Assembly (NCBI GenBank): GCA_002837195.1
Contig: KZ478067.1
Span: 124,001-188,000 of the forward strand
DNA length: 64,000 bases
Reading direction: 5' to 3'
Origin: Enterobacterales bacterium CwR94
GTDB taxonomy: Bacteria; Pseudomonadota; Gammaproteobacteria; Enterobacterales; Enterobacteriaceae
Numbering within the stretch: position 1 is the stretch's first letter; each line of letters opens with the position of its first letter. Below the pieces are notes generated by a model that saw nothing but the letters and a program-made list of their open reading frames with translations, searched no databases and was not told where the DNA came from. Shown piece by piece: positions 1-8,831 of the stretch. Made by a program: the position numbers and the translations under genes.

Positions 1-1860
1 ATTGTAGGGACGCCCGGTCGGCAAATGGTTGTAGTACACCGGAATCTGTCCCACTTCACGCGGGAATGACATGGGCAGTTTGCCTGACGGGTTGTAATCG
101 CCAAACAGCACATCGGCTATCGCGTTGCCGCCTTCGGTGCCGCTAAACCAGGTTTCCAACAGTGCATCGGCCTGCTGATCCTCTTTCACCAACGCCAGCG
201 GGCGACCGTTCATCAACACAATCACCAGCGGTTTACCGGTGGCTTTGAGCGCCGCCAGCAGGGCTTGCTGGCTGGGCGGCACGGTAATGTCGCTGCGGCT
301 GGAGGCTTCATGCGCCATGCCTTGTGCTTCGCCGACCGCAGCCACAATCACATCGGCTTGCTTCGCCGTGGCTACCGCTTCATCGATCATCTGTTGTGGC
401 GTGCGGCTGTCCACTTTCACCGCCTGTTCATACAGATTCAGGAAGTCCTGAATGCCTTTGTGATCGGTGACATTCGCCCCTTTGGCATACAGCAGCGTCG
501 CTTTGCCTGCGGTGGCATTTTTGAGGCCCTGCAGCAGCGTGACCGCCTGTTGCGCACGCCCTGCCGCAGACCAACTGCCCATGATGTCACGCTGGCTGTC
601 TGCCAGCGGCCCGATCACGGCAATGGTGCCTGATTTTTTCAGCGGCAGCGTTTGCTGACGGTTTTTCAGCAACACCATGCTTTTACGCGCCACATCGCGG
701 GCTTCCAGACGGTGCAAACGGCTTTCTGCGTTGGTGTCAGCAGGATCGCTCTCTTTCGCGCCCAGATGGCTGTAAGGATCGTTAAACAGCCCCATGTCAT
801 ATTTCACATTCAGCACATGGCGCACGGCATCATCCAGATCGGCACGGCTGACCACGCCACGTTTCACCAGGTCCGGCAAATACTGGCTGTAGTATTCATC
901 GCTCATGCTCATGTTGACGCCAGACTGCAACGCGATGCGTACGGCATCCTGCGGATCTTTTGCCACGCCGTGTTTGATTAACTCTTTGATCGCCCCGTGA
1001 TCGGATATCGTGATGCCTTTAAATTTCCAGTCATCGCGCAGCAGCGTTTTCAGCAGCCAACTGTCTGCAGACGCAGGCACACCATTGAGCGAGTTAAGGG
1101 CAACCATCACACCGCCTGATCCGGCATCCAGCGCCGCTTTATAAGGTGGCAGATAGTCTTGTGCCAACCGCTGTGGGCTCATGTCGACGCTGTTGTACTC
1201 TTTCCCGCCCTCTACCGCACCGTAGGCGGCAAAGTGTTTCACGCTGGTCATCACCGAATAGCGGTCAGCCGCGCTGTCGCCCTGCATCGACTCAACCATC
1301 CAACGTCCCATCGAGGCTGTCAGGTAGGTGTCTTCACCAAAACCTTCGGAAACGCGTCCCCAGCGAGGCTCACGTGACACATCCACCATCGGTGCCCAGG
1401 TCATGTTTAACCCGTCATCCGCCGCTTCATAGGCAGAAATACGACCCACGGTTTTGATGGCGCTTTCATCCCAACTGGAGGCAAGGGCTAACGGGATGGG
1501 GAAAATGGTACGTTGACCGTGGATCACATCAAAGGCGAAGAACAAGGGGATTTTCAGACGGCTGAGTGACATCACCTGATCTTGCATGGCGCGAATATCT
1601 TGCCGCGTCACCGTATTAAAAATGGCACCGACTTGTCCTTTGTGGATCATGTCGCGGATCGCTTCTTTCGGATTATCAGGCCCAACGCTAATCAAACGTA
1701 ACTGGCCAATTTTTTCATCCAGCGTCATTTGCTGGAGCAAATCAGTGACGTAAGCATCACGCGCTTCAGGGGTTAATGGGTGAGGCCCAAATTTGACGTC
1801 GGCCAGTGCAGGTTGCAGAGCGAGGCTCACGGCCAGGCTTAACGAACACATCCATTTCAT
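1..1860 (-). CDS. bglX: Periplasmic beta-glucosidase BglX (3' end outside window)
   Basis: Glycoside hydrolase family 3 enzyme that hydrolyses beta-glucosides in the periplasm. The 620 codons present begin with a Sec signal peptide (MKWMCSLSLAVSLALQPALA) and follow E. coli BglX closely. The GH3 catalytic nucleophile lies in the motif ISDHG, at Asp287 by direct count, the same position as in E. coli. E. coli BglX has 765 residues, so about 145 C-terminal residues (end of the second GH3 domain and the fibronectin-like domain) lie beyond position 1. The ATG at 1860 is preceded by TAGGAG. The gene is divergent from dld, as in E. coli. I see no damage in the visible part. Confidence 0.95.
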   Translation of the reverse strand, partial: MKWMCSLSLAVSLALQPALADVKFGPHPLTPEARDAYVTDLLQQMTLDEKIGQLRLISVGPDNPKEAIRDMIHKGQVGAIFNTVTRQDIRAMQDQVMSLSRLKIPLFFAFDVIHGQRTIFPIPLALASSWDESAIKTVGRISAYEAADDGLNMTWAPMVDVSREPRWGRVSEGFGEDTYLTASMGRWMVESMQGDSAADRYSVMTSVKHFAAYGAVEGGKEYNSVDMSPQRLAQDYLPPYKAALDAGSGGVMVALNSLNGVPASADSWLLKTLLRDDWKFKGITISDHGAIKELIKHGVAKDPQDAVRIALQSGVNMSMSDEYYSQYLPDLVKRGVVSRADLDDAVRHVLNVKYDMGLFNDPYSHLGAKESDPADTNAESRLHRLEARDVARKSMVLLKNRQQTLPLKKSGTIAVIGPLADSQRDIMGSWSAAGRAQQAVTLLQGLKNATAGKATLLYAKGANVTDHKGIQDFLNLYEQAVKVDSRTPQQMIDEAVATAKQADVIVAAVGEAQGMAHEASSRSDITVPPSQQALLAALKATGKPLVIVLMNGRPLALVKEDQQADALLETWFSGTEGGNAIADVLFGDYNPSGKLPMSFPREVGQIPVYYNHLPTGRPYN

Positions 1861-2034
1861 CGATCGGAATACTCCTAACGCGTTGCGAAATAACGAGATA
1901 TTCAACCACCGCCGGTGGCAGGAATGGTATTACTATGACACAAAATCAGCGCCATCAGCAGCGCGAGTCGATGACTTTGCGAATATCACAGGCATGCTAA
2001 AGTATGAAAAGTGATAAATGACAGGACAATGGAT

Positions 2035-3750
2035 ATGCAAACAGCCCTTTCTACCTCCGATTTACTTTCTGCCCTGACACGCATCGTTGGCCCCCGCCAC
2101 ATTCTGACCGACCCCCAGCAGACCGAACGCTATCGCAAAGGGTTTCGCTCCGGAGAAGGTGATGCGGTCGCCGTGGTCTTTCCTGGCACGCTGTTAGAAC
2201 AGTGGCATATCTTGCGTACCAGCGTGGAAGCCGGTCGCATCGTCCTGATGCAGGCCGCCAATACGGGCCTGACGGAAGGGTCGACGCCAAACGGCAATGA
2301 CTACGACCGTGAAATTGTGATTATTAGCACATTACGCATGGATAAAATTGCGCTGATTGACGGCGGCAAACAGGTGTTGGCCTTTCCTGGCAGCACATTG
2401 TATCAGCTGGAGAAACGGCTCAAACCGCTGGGACGCGAGCCGCACTCGGTGATTGGCTCTTCCTGTATCGGTGCCTCCGTGCTGGGTGGCGTGTGCAATA
2501 ACTCGGGCGGCTCGCTGGTCAAACGCGGCCCGGCGTGGACGGAAATGGCGTTGTTTGCACAAGTGACCGCAGAGGGCAAATTGCGCCTGGTGAACCATTT
2601 GGGCATTGAACTGGGGGCCACGCCTGAGCAAATCCTCTCCGCACTGGATGATGACCGATGGAAGCCCGAGGATGTGCGCTTCGATAACCGCCAGGCCTCC
2701 GATCATGACTATGCCGAGCGCGTGCGCGATGTTGAAGCTGACACCCCGTCACGATTTAATGCCGATCCGCGTCGCTTGTTTGAAGCCTCAGGCTGTGCAG
2801 GAAAATTAGCGGTGTTTGCCGTGCGTTTGGATACCTTTGCGGCTGAAAAACAGCAGCAGGTGTTTTATATCGGCACCAATCACACTGACGAACTGGACGC
2901 GATTCGCCGCCATATGCTGGCAGAATTCACCGATTTGCCGGTGGCCGGGGAGTATATGCACCGCGATGCCTTTGACATCGCAGAAGTCTACGGCAAAGAC
3001 ACGTTTTTAATGATCGATAAACTCGGCACTGACAAAATGCCGCTGTTTTTCACCCTTAAGGGACGCGTGGACGCCGTACTCAGCCGGATGCGTTTTTTTA
3101 AACCTCATTTCACCGATCGCCTGTTACAGAAAATCAGCACCTTCTTCCCCGCGCATTTACCCAAACGCATGAAGCAGTATCGCGATAAGTATGAACATCA
3201 CTTAATGCTGAAAATGTCCGGCGACGGCATTGAAGAGGCGCGTAAGTTCCTGAAAAGCTACTTTCGGGAAGGCGAAGGCGAATTTTTTGAATGCACGCCA
3301 GAAGAAGGCAGTAAAGCGTTCCTGCACCGCTTTGCGGCGGCGGGTGCCGCGGTGCGCTACCACGCTATCCACGCCGATAAAGTGGAAGATATTCTGGCGC
3401 TGGATATCGCCTTGCGCCGCAATGACCGTGAATGGTTTGAACAACTGCCGCCTGAGTTTGATGGTCAGCTCACCCATCGACTGTATTACGGCCACTTTAT
3501 GTGCCACGTGTTCCATCAGGATTACATCGTCAAAAAAGGCGTGGATGCGCATGCATTGAAAGCGAGGATGCTGGAGATCCTCAACACGCGCGGTGCTGAG
3601 TATCCCGCGGAACACAATGTGGGTCACATTTATCAAGCCAAACCGGAGCTTGCCGCTTTTTATCAGCAGTTAGATCCCACCAATACCTTTAACCCAGGCA
3701 TTGGTAAAACCAGCAAACACAAATGCTGGGGCGAATGCCACCACGATTAA
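2035..3750 (+). CDS. dld: Quinone-dependent D-lactate dehydrogenase
   Basis: FAD-dependent peripheral inner-membrane enzyme that oxidises D-lactate to pyruvate and passes electrons to the quinone pool. The FAD-binding (PCMH-type) half carries the family blocks QAANTGLTEGSTPNGNDYD (residues 73-91) and SSCIGASVLGGVCNNSGG (142-159). The rest is the membrane-associated and C-terminal domain, ending in NPGIGKTSKHKCW. With the ATG at 2035 the product is 571 aa, exactly the E. coli length. An AGGA 8 nt upstream supports this start over the in-frame ATG at 2029 (spacing too short) and the GTG at 2011. It is divergent from bglX and convergent with the MscS-type gene. Confidence 0.96.
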   Translation: MQTALSTSDLLSALTRIVGPRHILTDPQQTERYRKGFRSGEGDAVAVVFPGTLLEQWHILRTSVEAGRIVLMQAANTGLTEGSTPNGNDYDREIVIISTLRMDKIALIDGGKQVLAFPGSTLYQLEKRLKPLGREPHSVIGSSCIGASVLGGVCNNSGGSLVKRGPAWTEMALFAQVTAEGKLRLVNHLGIELGATPEQILSALDDDRWKPEDVRFDNRQASDHDYAERVRDVEADTPSRFNADPRRLFEASGCAGKLAVFAVRLDTFAAEKQQQVFYIGTNHTDELDAIRRHMLAEFTDLPVAGEYMHRDAFDIAEVYGKDTFLMIDKLGTDKMPLFFTLKGRVDAVLSRMRFFKPHFTDRLLQKISTFFPAHLPKRMKQYRDKYEHHLMLKMSGDGIEEARKFLKSYFREGEGEFFECTPEEGSKAFLHRFAAAGAAVRYHAIHADKVEDILALDIALRRNDREWFEQLPPEFDGQLTHRLYYGHFMCHVFHQDYIVKKGVDAHALKARMLEILNTRGAEYPAEHNVGHIYQAKPELAAFYQQLDPTNTFNPGIGKTSKHKCWGECHHD

Positions 3751-3793
3751 GCCCTGCGATGTTCCCCTTGCGCGAGGCACAAGGGGAACCTGT

Positions 3794-6229
3794 TTACTGC
3801 TCTTGCAATACCGTTGCGCCGTTTTTGCGTTCAATCACCATGGTTTGTGGTGAAGAGAGCGCGACGCCTTCACTGCGCAAACGCGTGAGGATCTCAAACA
3901 ACAAGTCACTTTTGGCCCCCGCCACCTGGCGTGGGGTCGCGACGTTACCGGTGACGCTGAGGATAATGCCCGTGGCGGTGAGATCTTTAAAACTCACCGA
4001 CGGTTCCGGCTGTTCCAGAATGCGTTCATTGGCGTTATACACCTCCAGCAGCAGCTCTCGCACCTGCACCGGATCGATGTCCAGCGGGAAGGTCAGCGTA
4101 ATGGTCGCCACCCCTTGCGCATTGCCCATGGTGGCATTACGGACGTTTTGCGAAATAAGCTGAGAGTTCGGCACGATAACAGTGGATTTATCGCCCAGTT
4201 GAATCTCGGTCGCTCGTACGTTGATACGACGAATATCGCCCTCAATGCCGCTGATACTGACTAAGTCACCCACCTTCACCGGGCGTTCGGTGAGCAAAAT
4301 CAGGCCGGAGATAAAGTTTTTAACGATCTCCTGCAAACCAAAACCAATCCCCACCGACAAGGCACTGACAATCCACGCCAGCTTGTTCCACTGCAGGCCC
4401 ATCGTCGACAGCGTCAGCAGAATCACCATCACGTAACCGACGTTACTGAGCAGCGTCACCAGCGAGACCCGCATGCCGGTGTCCATGGTGGTTTTGGGCA
4501 AGAAATCTTTATCCAGCCAGCGCTTGACCGAGCGCAGGATATAAATCCCCACCACCAGCGTAATGAGCGCATTCACCAAATGCGCCGGCACAATATTGAG
4601 CGCCCCTAACCCTTTACCGCCCCAAAATTCTACCGCACGCTGCAGTAATTCAATCGGGGTCGAGGTACCGAAAGTCCCGTTCAGAATAGAGACCACCGCG
4701 AATAAAATCAGCACGGTACGCCCAATCGCCGACAGCAAAGCCGCCGCCTGCGACAGGTGGCGCTCATCAATATTCAGCGAACTTTGAATACGTTGACCGG
4801 TAGGATTGCTGGTCGAGAGCAGACTTTCACAGGCGTCGGTGAGCAAGTTACTCAGAATGTAGAAGCAACCGCAGACCAGGCCAATCCAGATCAGCTCATA
4901 GCTCAGGAAGCGCGCCATAGTGACGTAGCCAATCACCAGCGAGAGCAAAATCGCCACACCTGAAAAGGTGATCGCCATTTGAATCAGGCCAACCAGCGTC
5001 GAACGCGCCTCTGGGGTGTGCCCCTCTTCCACCATTTTGCGGCGCACTTTGCTGCTGCGGAAACTGATAAACAGCGCCGTGGCACCAATCAACAATGCGG
5101 TCAATCCATTGGCAAAGATGGTGGTGCCGAGACTGGTACCCACACTGCTGTTGAAGGCTTCCATGGTCTGGAAAATAAACACCAGTAGCGCCGCCAGCGG
5201 CGGGAAAGGACGCAACGTCAGTGCCACTTCGTTGGAGATAGCAGGTAAGCGCCAGGAGGGTCTGCGCGTGGAGAGTAGCGCACGGCCTAACCCGGCGATT
5301 AATCCACAAATCACGCTGATTTGCAGCAAACGGTCAAAGAAACTTTGTACGTCCTCGGAAACATCGTCGCGGCGGGTAAAGGCCAAATCAATACAATTCA
5401 GCGCGATAATCACCGCCGCAATCGTGGCCAGCGCCGTGGCAGCCGCCAGAAAACTGCGGCGCAATCGCCCTTCCGGCAGCACATGAATGCCCACCCATGC
5501 CAGAAACTCTTCGGTGTAACGGCGTCCAAAGGTGGCGACTAAGATGGCGGCAAGCAGCCACGCCAGCGTGCCATAGCGCCAGTCGGGCTCCCAGGCCAGC
5601 GCGAAGGTGTCCATTAACTCACTGGAAAAAGACGAGATTTTGTCAACGTCATCTTGCTGCGGAGCGTACAGCGGAGCCCAAAACTTGGCCCCAAAAAGGG
5701 TGCCAGAATTCAAAGCGAGTTGGGTTTTTAAGGCATCACGACGCAGGTTAGCGATTTGCCCGGCAAGGTTATTCGAGGCGCCTTTAATGCCTTCCGCCTG
5801 CTTAATTTGATCGTCGAGCCTGGCTTTTTGCGCCTCCAGCGTATTACGTTGACGCGTCACTTCTGGCGTCTCTTTGACACCACTGCCTGCTTTTGGCGCC
5901 GGGCCTAGCACTTCCAGTTGCGCCTGTAATTGTGCCCGCTGTGGGATCAGCGCCTGCACCAGGGTGTCACCCGCGTTAGACAACTCGGCCGCCAGATCGT
6001 TAAGCGCACTGAGTTTACCGTCGTTGGTTTCCCCCGATACCTGCTGCTTGATCTTATCCAGCACCTTTTGCATTTTTGGCAGTTCAACTGCCGCATTCAC
6101 TTTCGGGGCTTCGGCCTCAGAAACGGTATCCGCCGCTGAGGGCGTCTCCGCTTCGGCCTGCGCAATACCGGCCATCAGCGTCATCAAGGTCAACAGACAG
6201 ACGCGTAAAAAGAGTAACCCACTCGACAT
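3794..6229 (-). CDS. MscS-family mechanosensitive channel with DUF3772 domain
   Basis: Large mechanosensitive-channel-type inner-membrane protein of 811 aa. Residues 1-25 look like a cleavable signal peptide ending in AQA. Residues about 30-170 form a charged, helical periplasmic region including the DUF3772-type block rich in Gln/Lys. About ten hydrophobic segments follow, and the MscS core runs from about residue 622 to the end. The pore-lining helix GFGLQEIVKNFISGLILL and the ERPVKVGD motif that opens the beta domain are clear. It is bigger than MscS (286 aa) and belongs with the YbiO/DUF3772 group. The role in hypo-osmotic shock release is inferred from the family. It sits between dld and pbpG, where E. 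coli has no such gene. No strong Shine-Dalgarno is visible before the ATG at 6229. Confidence 0.88.
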   Translation of the reverse strand: MSSGLLFLRVCLLTLMTLMAGIAQAEAETPSAADTVSEAEAPKVNAAVELPKMQKVLDKIKQQVSGETNDGKLSALNDLAAELSNAGDTLVQALIPQRAQLQAQLEVLGPAPKAGSGVKETPEVTRQRNTLEAQKARLDDQIKQAEGIKGASNNLAGQIANLRRDALKTQLALNSGTLFGAKFWAPLYAPQQDDVDKISSFSSELMDTFALAWEPDWRYGTLAWLLAAILVATFGRRYTEEFLAWVGIHVLPEGRLRRSFLAAATALATIAAVIIALNCIDLAFTRRDDVSEDVQSFFDRLLQISVICGLIAGLGRALLSTRRPSWRLPAISNEVALTLRPFPPLAALLVFIFQTMEAFNSSVGTSLGTTIFANGLTALLIGATALFISFRSSKVRRKMVEEGHTPEARSTLVGLIQMAITFSGVAILLSLVIGYVTMARFLSYELIWIGLVCGCFYILSNLLTDACESLLSTSNPTGQRIQSSLNIDERHLSQAAALLSAIGRTVLILFAVVSILNGTFGTSTPIELLQRAVEFWGGKGLGALNIVPAHLVNALITLVVGIYILRSVKRWLDKDFLPKTTMDTGMRVSLVTLLSNVGYVMVILLTLSTMGLQWNKLAWIVSALSVGIGFGLQEIVKNFISGLILLTERPVKVGDLVSISGIEGDIRRINVRATEIQLGDKSTVIVPNSQLISQNVRNATMGNAQGVATITLTFPLDIDPVQVRELLLEVYNANERILEQPEPSVSFKDLTATGIILSVTGNVATPRQVAGAKSDLLFEILTRLRSEGVALSSPQTMVIERKNGATVLQEQ

Positions 6230-6356
6230 AATTGAGACGATCCCGTTGCGGCGTAATAAGGATAACTTCTGCGGTCAGTGTATGTGTTTGCCTGCCAGCA
6301 CACTATAGGAATGGCAGAAGAATTCCGCGCTGTACCGGCAGATTTCATGAACAGCG

Positions 6357-6376
6357 GGCGTATTCGAAAATACGCC
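6357..6376. other. Inverted repeat downstream of pbpG
   Basis: GGCGTATT and AATACGCC form an 8-bp perfect stem around a CGAA loop, 9 bp beyond the pbpG stop codon. No T-run follows on the pbpG strand, so it is a weak candidate for an intrinsic terminator or an mRNA-end hairpin. Confidence 0.4.
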
Positions 6377-6384
6377 ACAGCGCG

Positions 6385-7329
6385 TTACTCGACGGCAGCA
6401 CCACTGACGGCATTGCTGGCCATTTGTGCCGCCCGTTGCTTGCGATAATTCAAGGCTTCTTGCGGGACCGGTGCAGACTTGCCGGTTTCCATCCAGTCGC
6501 GCAGGCGTTTCGCATCGGCAAAATGGGTAAATTTGCCAAACGCATCCATCACCACCACCGTCACCGGGCGCTGGTTCATTACCGTGCGCATCACCAGACA
6601 GTGTCCCGCCTGATTAGTAAAGCCGGTTTTGGTCAGCGCAATATTCCATTTATCGTTGTAAACCAGATGGTTGGTATTACGAAACGGCAAACTGTATGCC
6701 GGATGGCTAAAGGTGGCGGTCTCTTCTTTGGTCGTGCTGAGTTGTCCAATCAGCGGGTAAAGCTGGCTGGCCAGGAGCAACCGGGTGAGATCGCGCGCCG
6801 TAGAGACATTTTCAATCGATAAGCCGGTCGGTTCAACATAGCGCGTGTGCGTCATGCCCAACGCCTGTGCCTTGGCGTTCATCGCACGAATAAAGGCCTG
6901 ATAACCGCCGGGATAGTGGTGCGCCAGGCTGGCTGCCGCGCGGTTTTCCGATGACATCAGCGCCAACAGCAACATATCGTGGCGGCTTAACTCGCTGTTG
7001 AGTTTCACCCTGGAAAAAACACCGCGCATTTCAGGAGTCTGGCTGATATCCACGCTGATCTTTTCATCCAGCGGCAATTTGGCATCCAGCACCACCATCG
7101 CCGTCATCACTTTGGTAATCGACGCCATTGGGCGCACAAGATCGGGATGACTCTCATACAAGATATGGTGGGTTTTCAAATCGACAATCATGGCACTGCC
7201 CGACGCAATCGCAGGTTGGCCTGATACAGGAGCAGGCAGCGGAACCGCTGCCAGCGCAGGCGGTGTGCCAATGGCACTGACGCAGAGAAAAACCAGGGAA
7301 AACAGAGAAAAACGGCGTTTTGCAGGCAT
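6385..7329 (-). CDS. pbpG: D-alanyl-D-alanine endopeptidase (penicillin-binding protein 7)
   Basis: Low-molecular-weight penicillin-binding protein of the peptidase S11 family that cuts D-Ala-meso-DAP cross-links in peptidoglycan. The 314-aa protein has a signal peptide (to about residue 27, ALA) and the three active-site motifs in order: SITK (Ser70 nucleophile, Lys73), SEN (127-129) and KTG (234-236). Length and motif spacing match E. coli PbpG, and no C-terminal amphipathic anchor of the DacA type is evident, as expected for PBP7. It lies between the MscS-type gene and yohC on the same strand. In E. coli it sits beside dld and yohC. Confidence 0.95.
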   Translation of the reverse strand: MPAKRRFSLFSLVFLCVSAIGTPPALAAVPLPAPVSGQPAIASGSAMIVDLKTHHILYESHPDLVRPMASITKVMTAMVVLDAKLPLDEKISVDISQTPEMRGVFSRVKLNSELSRHDMLLLALMSSENRAAASLAHHYPGGYQAFIRAMNAKAQALGMTHTRYVEPTGLSIENVSTARDLTRLLLASQLYPLIGQLSTTKEETATFSHPAYSLPFRNTNHLVYNDKWNIALTKTGFTNQAGHCLVMRTVMNQRPVTVVVMDAFGKFTHFADAKRLRDWMETGKSAPVPQEALNYRKQRAAQMASNAVSGAAVE

Positions 7330-7513
7330 GATACGATAACTTAACCAAAGGGAATTGATGCGTTATGCATGCTGCCATCCTCAACCTCAGAATGGCTGGC
7401 CCGCTTATCATACGCGCGCCCACGAGAAATATCTCATGTTGATTGGTTTCGAATATTAACAGCGGGCCGCGCTGTTGCAGCCCGCTCAGTTTACCGCATA
7501 CAACCTGCCCGAT

Positions 7514-8101
7514 TTAGAACAGTTTTGGCCCGTAGCCCCACAGCACCACGGTAATGGCTAACAGCACTTCAAACACCAGCACACCGATCGCCAGCGTCGA
7601 CCCAGAAAAGCGCAGGCTCTCTTCACGGTCGATATTAAGAAACATCGGGATACCCACATACAGTAAATAACCGGTATACAGCAACGCCAGCGTTCCGACT
7701 AACAAGCAGAGCCAGACCAACGGATACAAGGCGACAAGACCACTGAGAAATAACGGTGTTGCGATATAACCGGCAAACACAGTACAGCGTTCAACGCTGG
7801 GTTGATTGGGATAGTTGCGCGCCATCCAGTGAATGACCCGTCCCATCACCGCCACGCCACCTAAAATCACCAGATAAAAGACCACGGCCAGGGCCAGTCC
7901 GGTCATCAAGCTCAGGGGAATGGCATGCCCTGCGCCCAAGTTCCAGCCCAGTTGCGTCGTGCCGATAAAAGCACAGATCACCGGAATCGCCGCCATCAGT
8001 AAAACGTGATGCGTATAGTGGTGCGAAACCGACTCGTTTTCCTGCTTAATCTCGCGCATCTCGCGGTCGGGATGCGATAAAAGTCCCCAAACATGGTTCA
8101 T
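7514..8101 (-). CDS. yohC: Inner membrane protein YohC (Yip1 family)
   Basis: Small integral membrane protein of unknown function, with four to five hydrophobic segments typical of the Yip1 domain. It begins MNHVWGLLSHPDREM, which lines up with E. coli YohC (MSHVWGLFSHPDREM), and with this start it has 195 aa, the E. coli length. There is an ATG immediately upstream (8104), so two start codons stand in tandem behind AGAGGAG. The second has the better spacing (8 nt) and matches the homologue. An inverted repeat AGCGGGC/GCCCGCT lies 28-53 bp beyond the stop. It is divergent from yohD. Confidence 0.93.
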   Translation of the reverse strand: MNHVWGLLSHPDREMREIKQENESVSHHYTHHVLLMAAIPVICAFIGTTQLGWNLGAGHAIPLSLMTGLALAVVFYLVILGGVAVMGRVIHWMARNYPNQPSVERCTVFAGYIATPLFLSGLVALYPLVWLCLLVGTLALLYTGYLLYVGIPMFLNIDREESLRFSGSTLAIGVLVFEVLLAITVVLWGYGPKLF

Positions 8102-8210
8102 CATCAACACTCCTCTGCAACAACTGACCGCCCCATTCAACACGTCGGCGGCGATACTTTGAATTATAGTAGTAACCCTTGATTGCGCTTAGCGTTAACC
8201 GGAGGAAATT

Positions 8211-8780
8211 TTGCACATCGATGTGAACGCGCTGATTACTCAATATGGCTACTGGGCACTGCTGATTGGCTGTCTGGCCGAAGGGGAAACCTTTACCTTG
8301 TTAGGCGGTATCGCCGCGCACCAGGGACTTTTGCACTATCAATGGGTGGTACTGATTGCCGCGCTAGGCGGTATCATTGGCGATCAATTGCTGTTTTGGA
8401 TTGGACGCCGCTACGGGCACCCTTTGCAGCAACGTTTTAAGAAACAGCAAGCGCGCTTTGACACCATTAATCAGTTGATCCGCCGCTACCCATCACTGAT
8501 CGTGATCGGTGTTCGCTTTATGTACGGCTTTCGTTTGATTGGCCCGGTGATGATTGGTGCCAGCCGCCTGCCCCCGCTGAAATTTCTGCTGCTGAATATT
8601 ATTGGCGCCTTTTTATGGGCCACGCTGTTTGTCTCTTTGGGCTACCTCGGCGGCGAGGTGATTGCCCCCTGGTTACATAAGATCGATCAGCATCTTAAAC
8701 ACCTTGTCTGGCTGGGGATTGCCGTGGCCTTTGTCGTGGCGCTGCGTCTGCTGGTGCGTCGTTATAAAAAAAACCGTTGA
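8211..8780 (+). CDS. yohD: DedA-family membrane protein YohD
   Basis: DedA/SNARE-associated family inner-membrane protein of 189 aa. Family members are tied to undecaprenyl-phosphate or phospholipid flipping, and no specific role is known for YohD. The motifs LAEGETFTLLGG near the N-terminus and RFMYGFRLIGPVMIGAS in the middle are typical, followed by a C-terminal basic tail. The start is a TTG at 8211 placed 5 nt after a strong GGAGG. No ATG exists nearby, and the resulting N-terminus (MHIDVNALITQYGY) aligns with E. coli YohD (MDLNTLISQYGY). It is divergent from yohC. Confidence 0.93.
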   Translation: MHIDVNALITQYGYWALLIGCLAEGETFTLLGGIAAHQGLLHYQWVVLIAALGGIIGDQLLFWIGRRYGHPLQQRFKKQQARFDTINQLIRRYPSLIVIGVRFMYGFRLIGPVMIGASRLPPLKFLLLNIIGAFLWATLFVSLGYLGGEVIAPWLHKIDQHLKHLVWLGIAVAFVVALRLLVRRYKKNR

Positions 8781-8831
8781 TATCACTGTCTATAGTTAAG
8801 CAGGGAGCAATACACCACGACAGGAGATTTC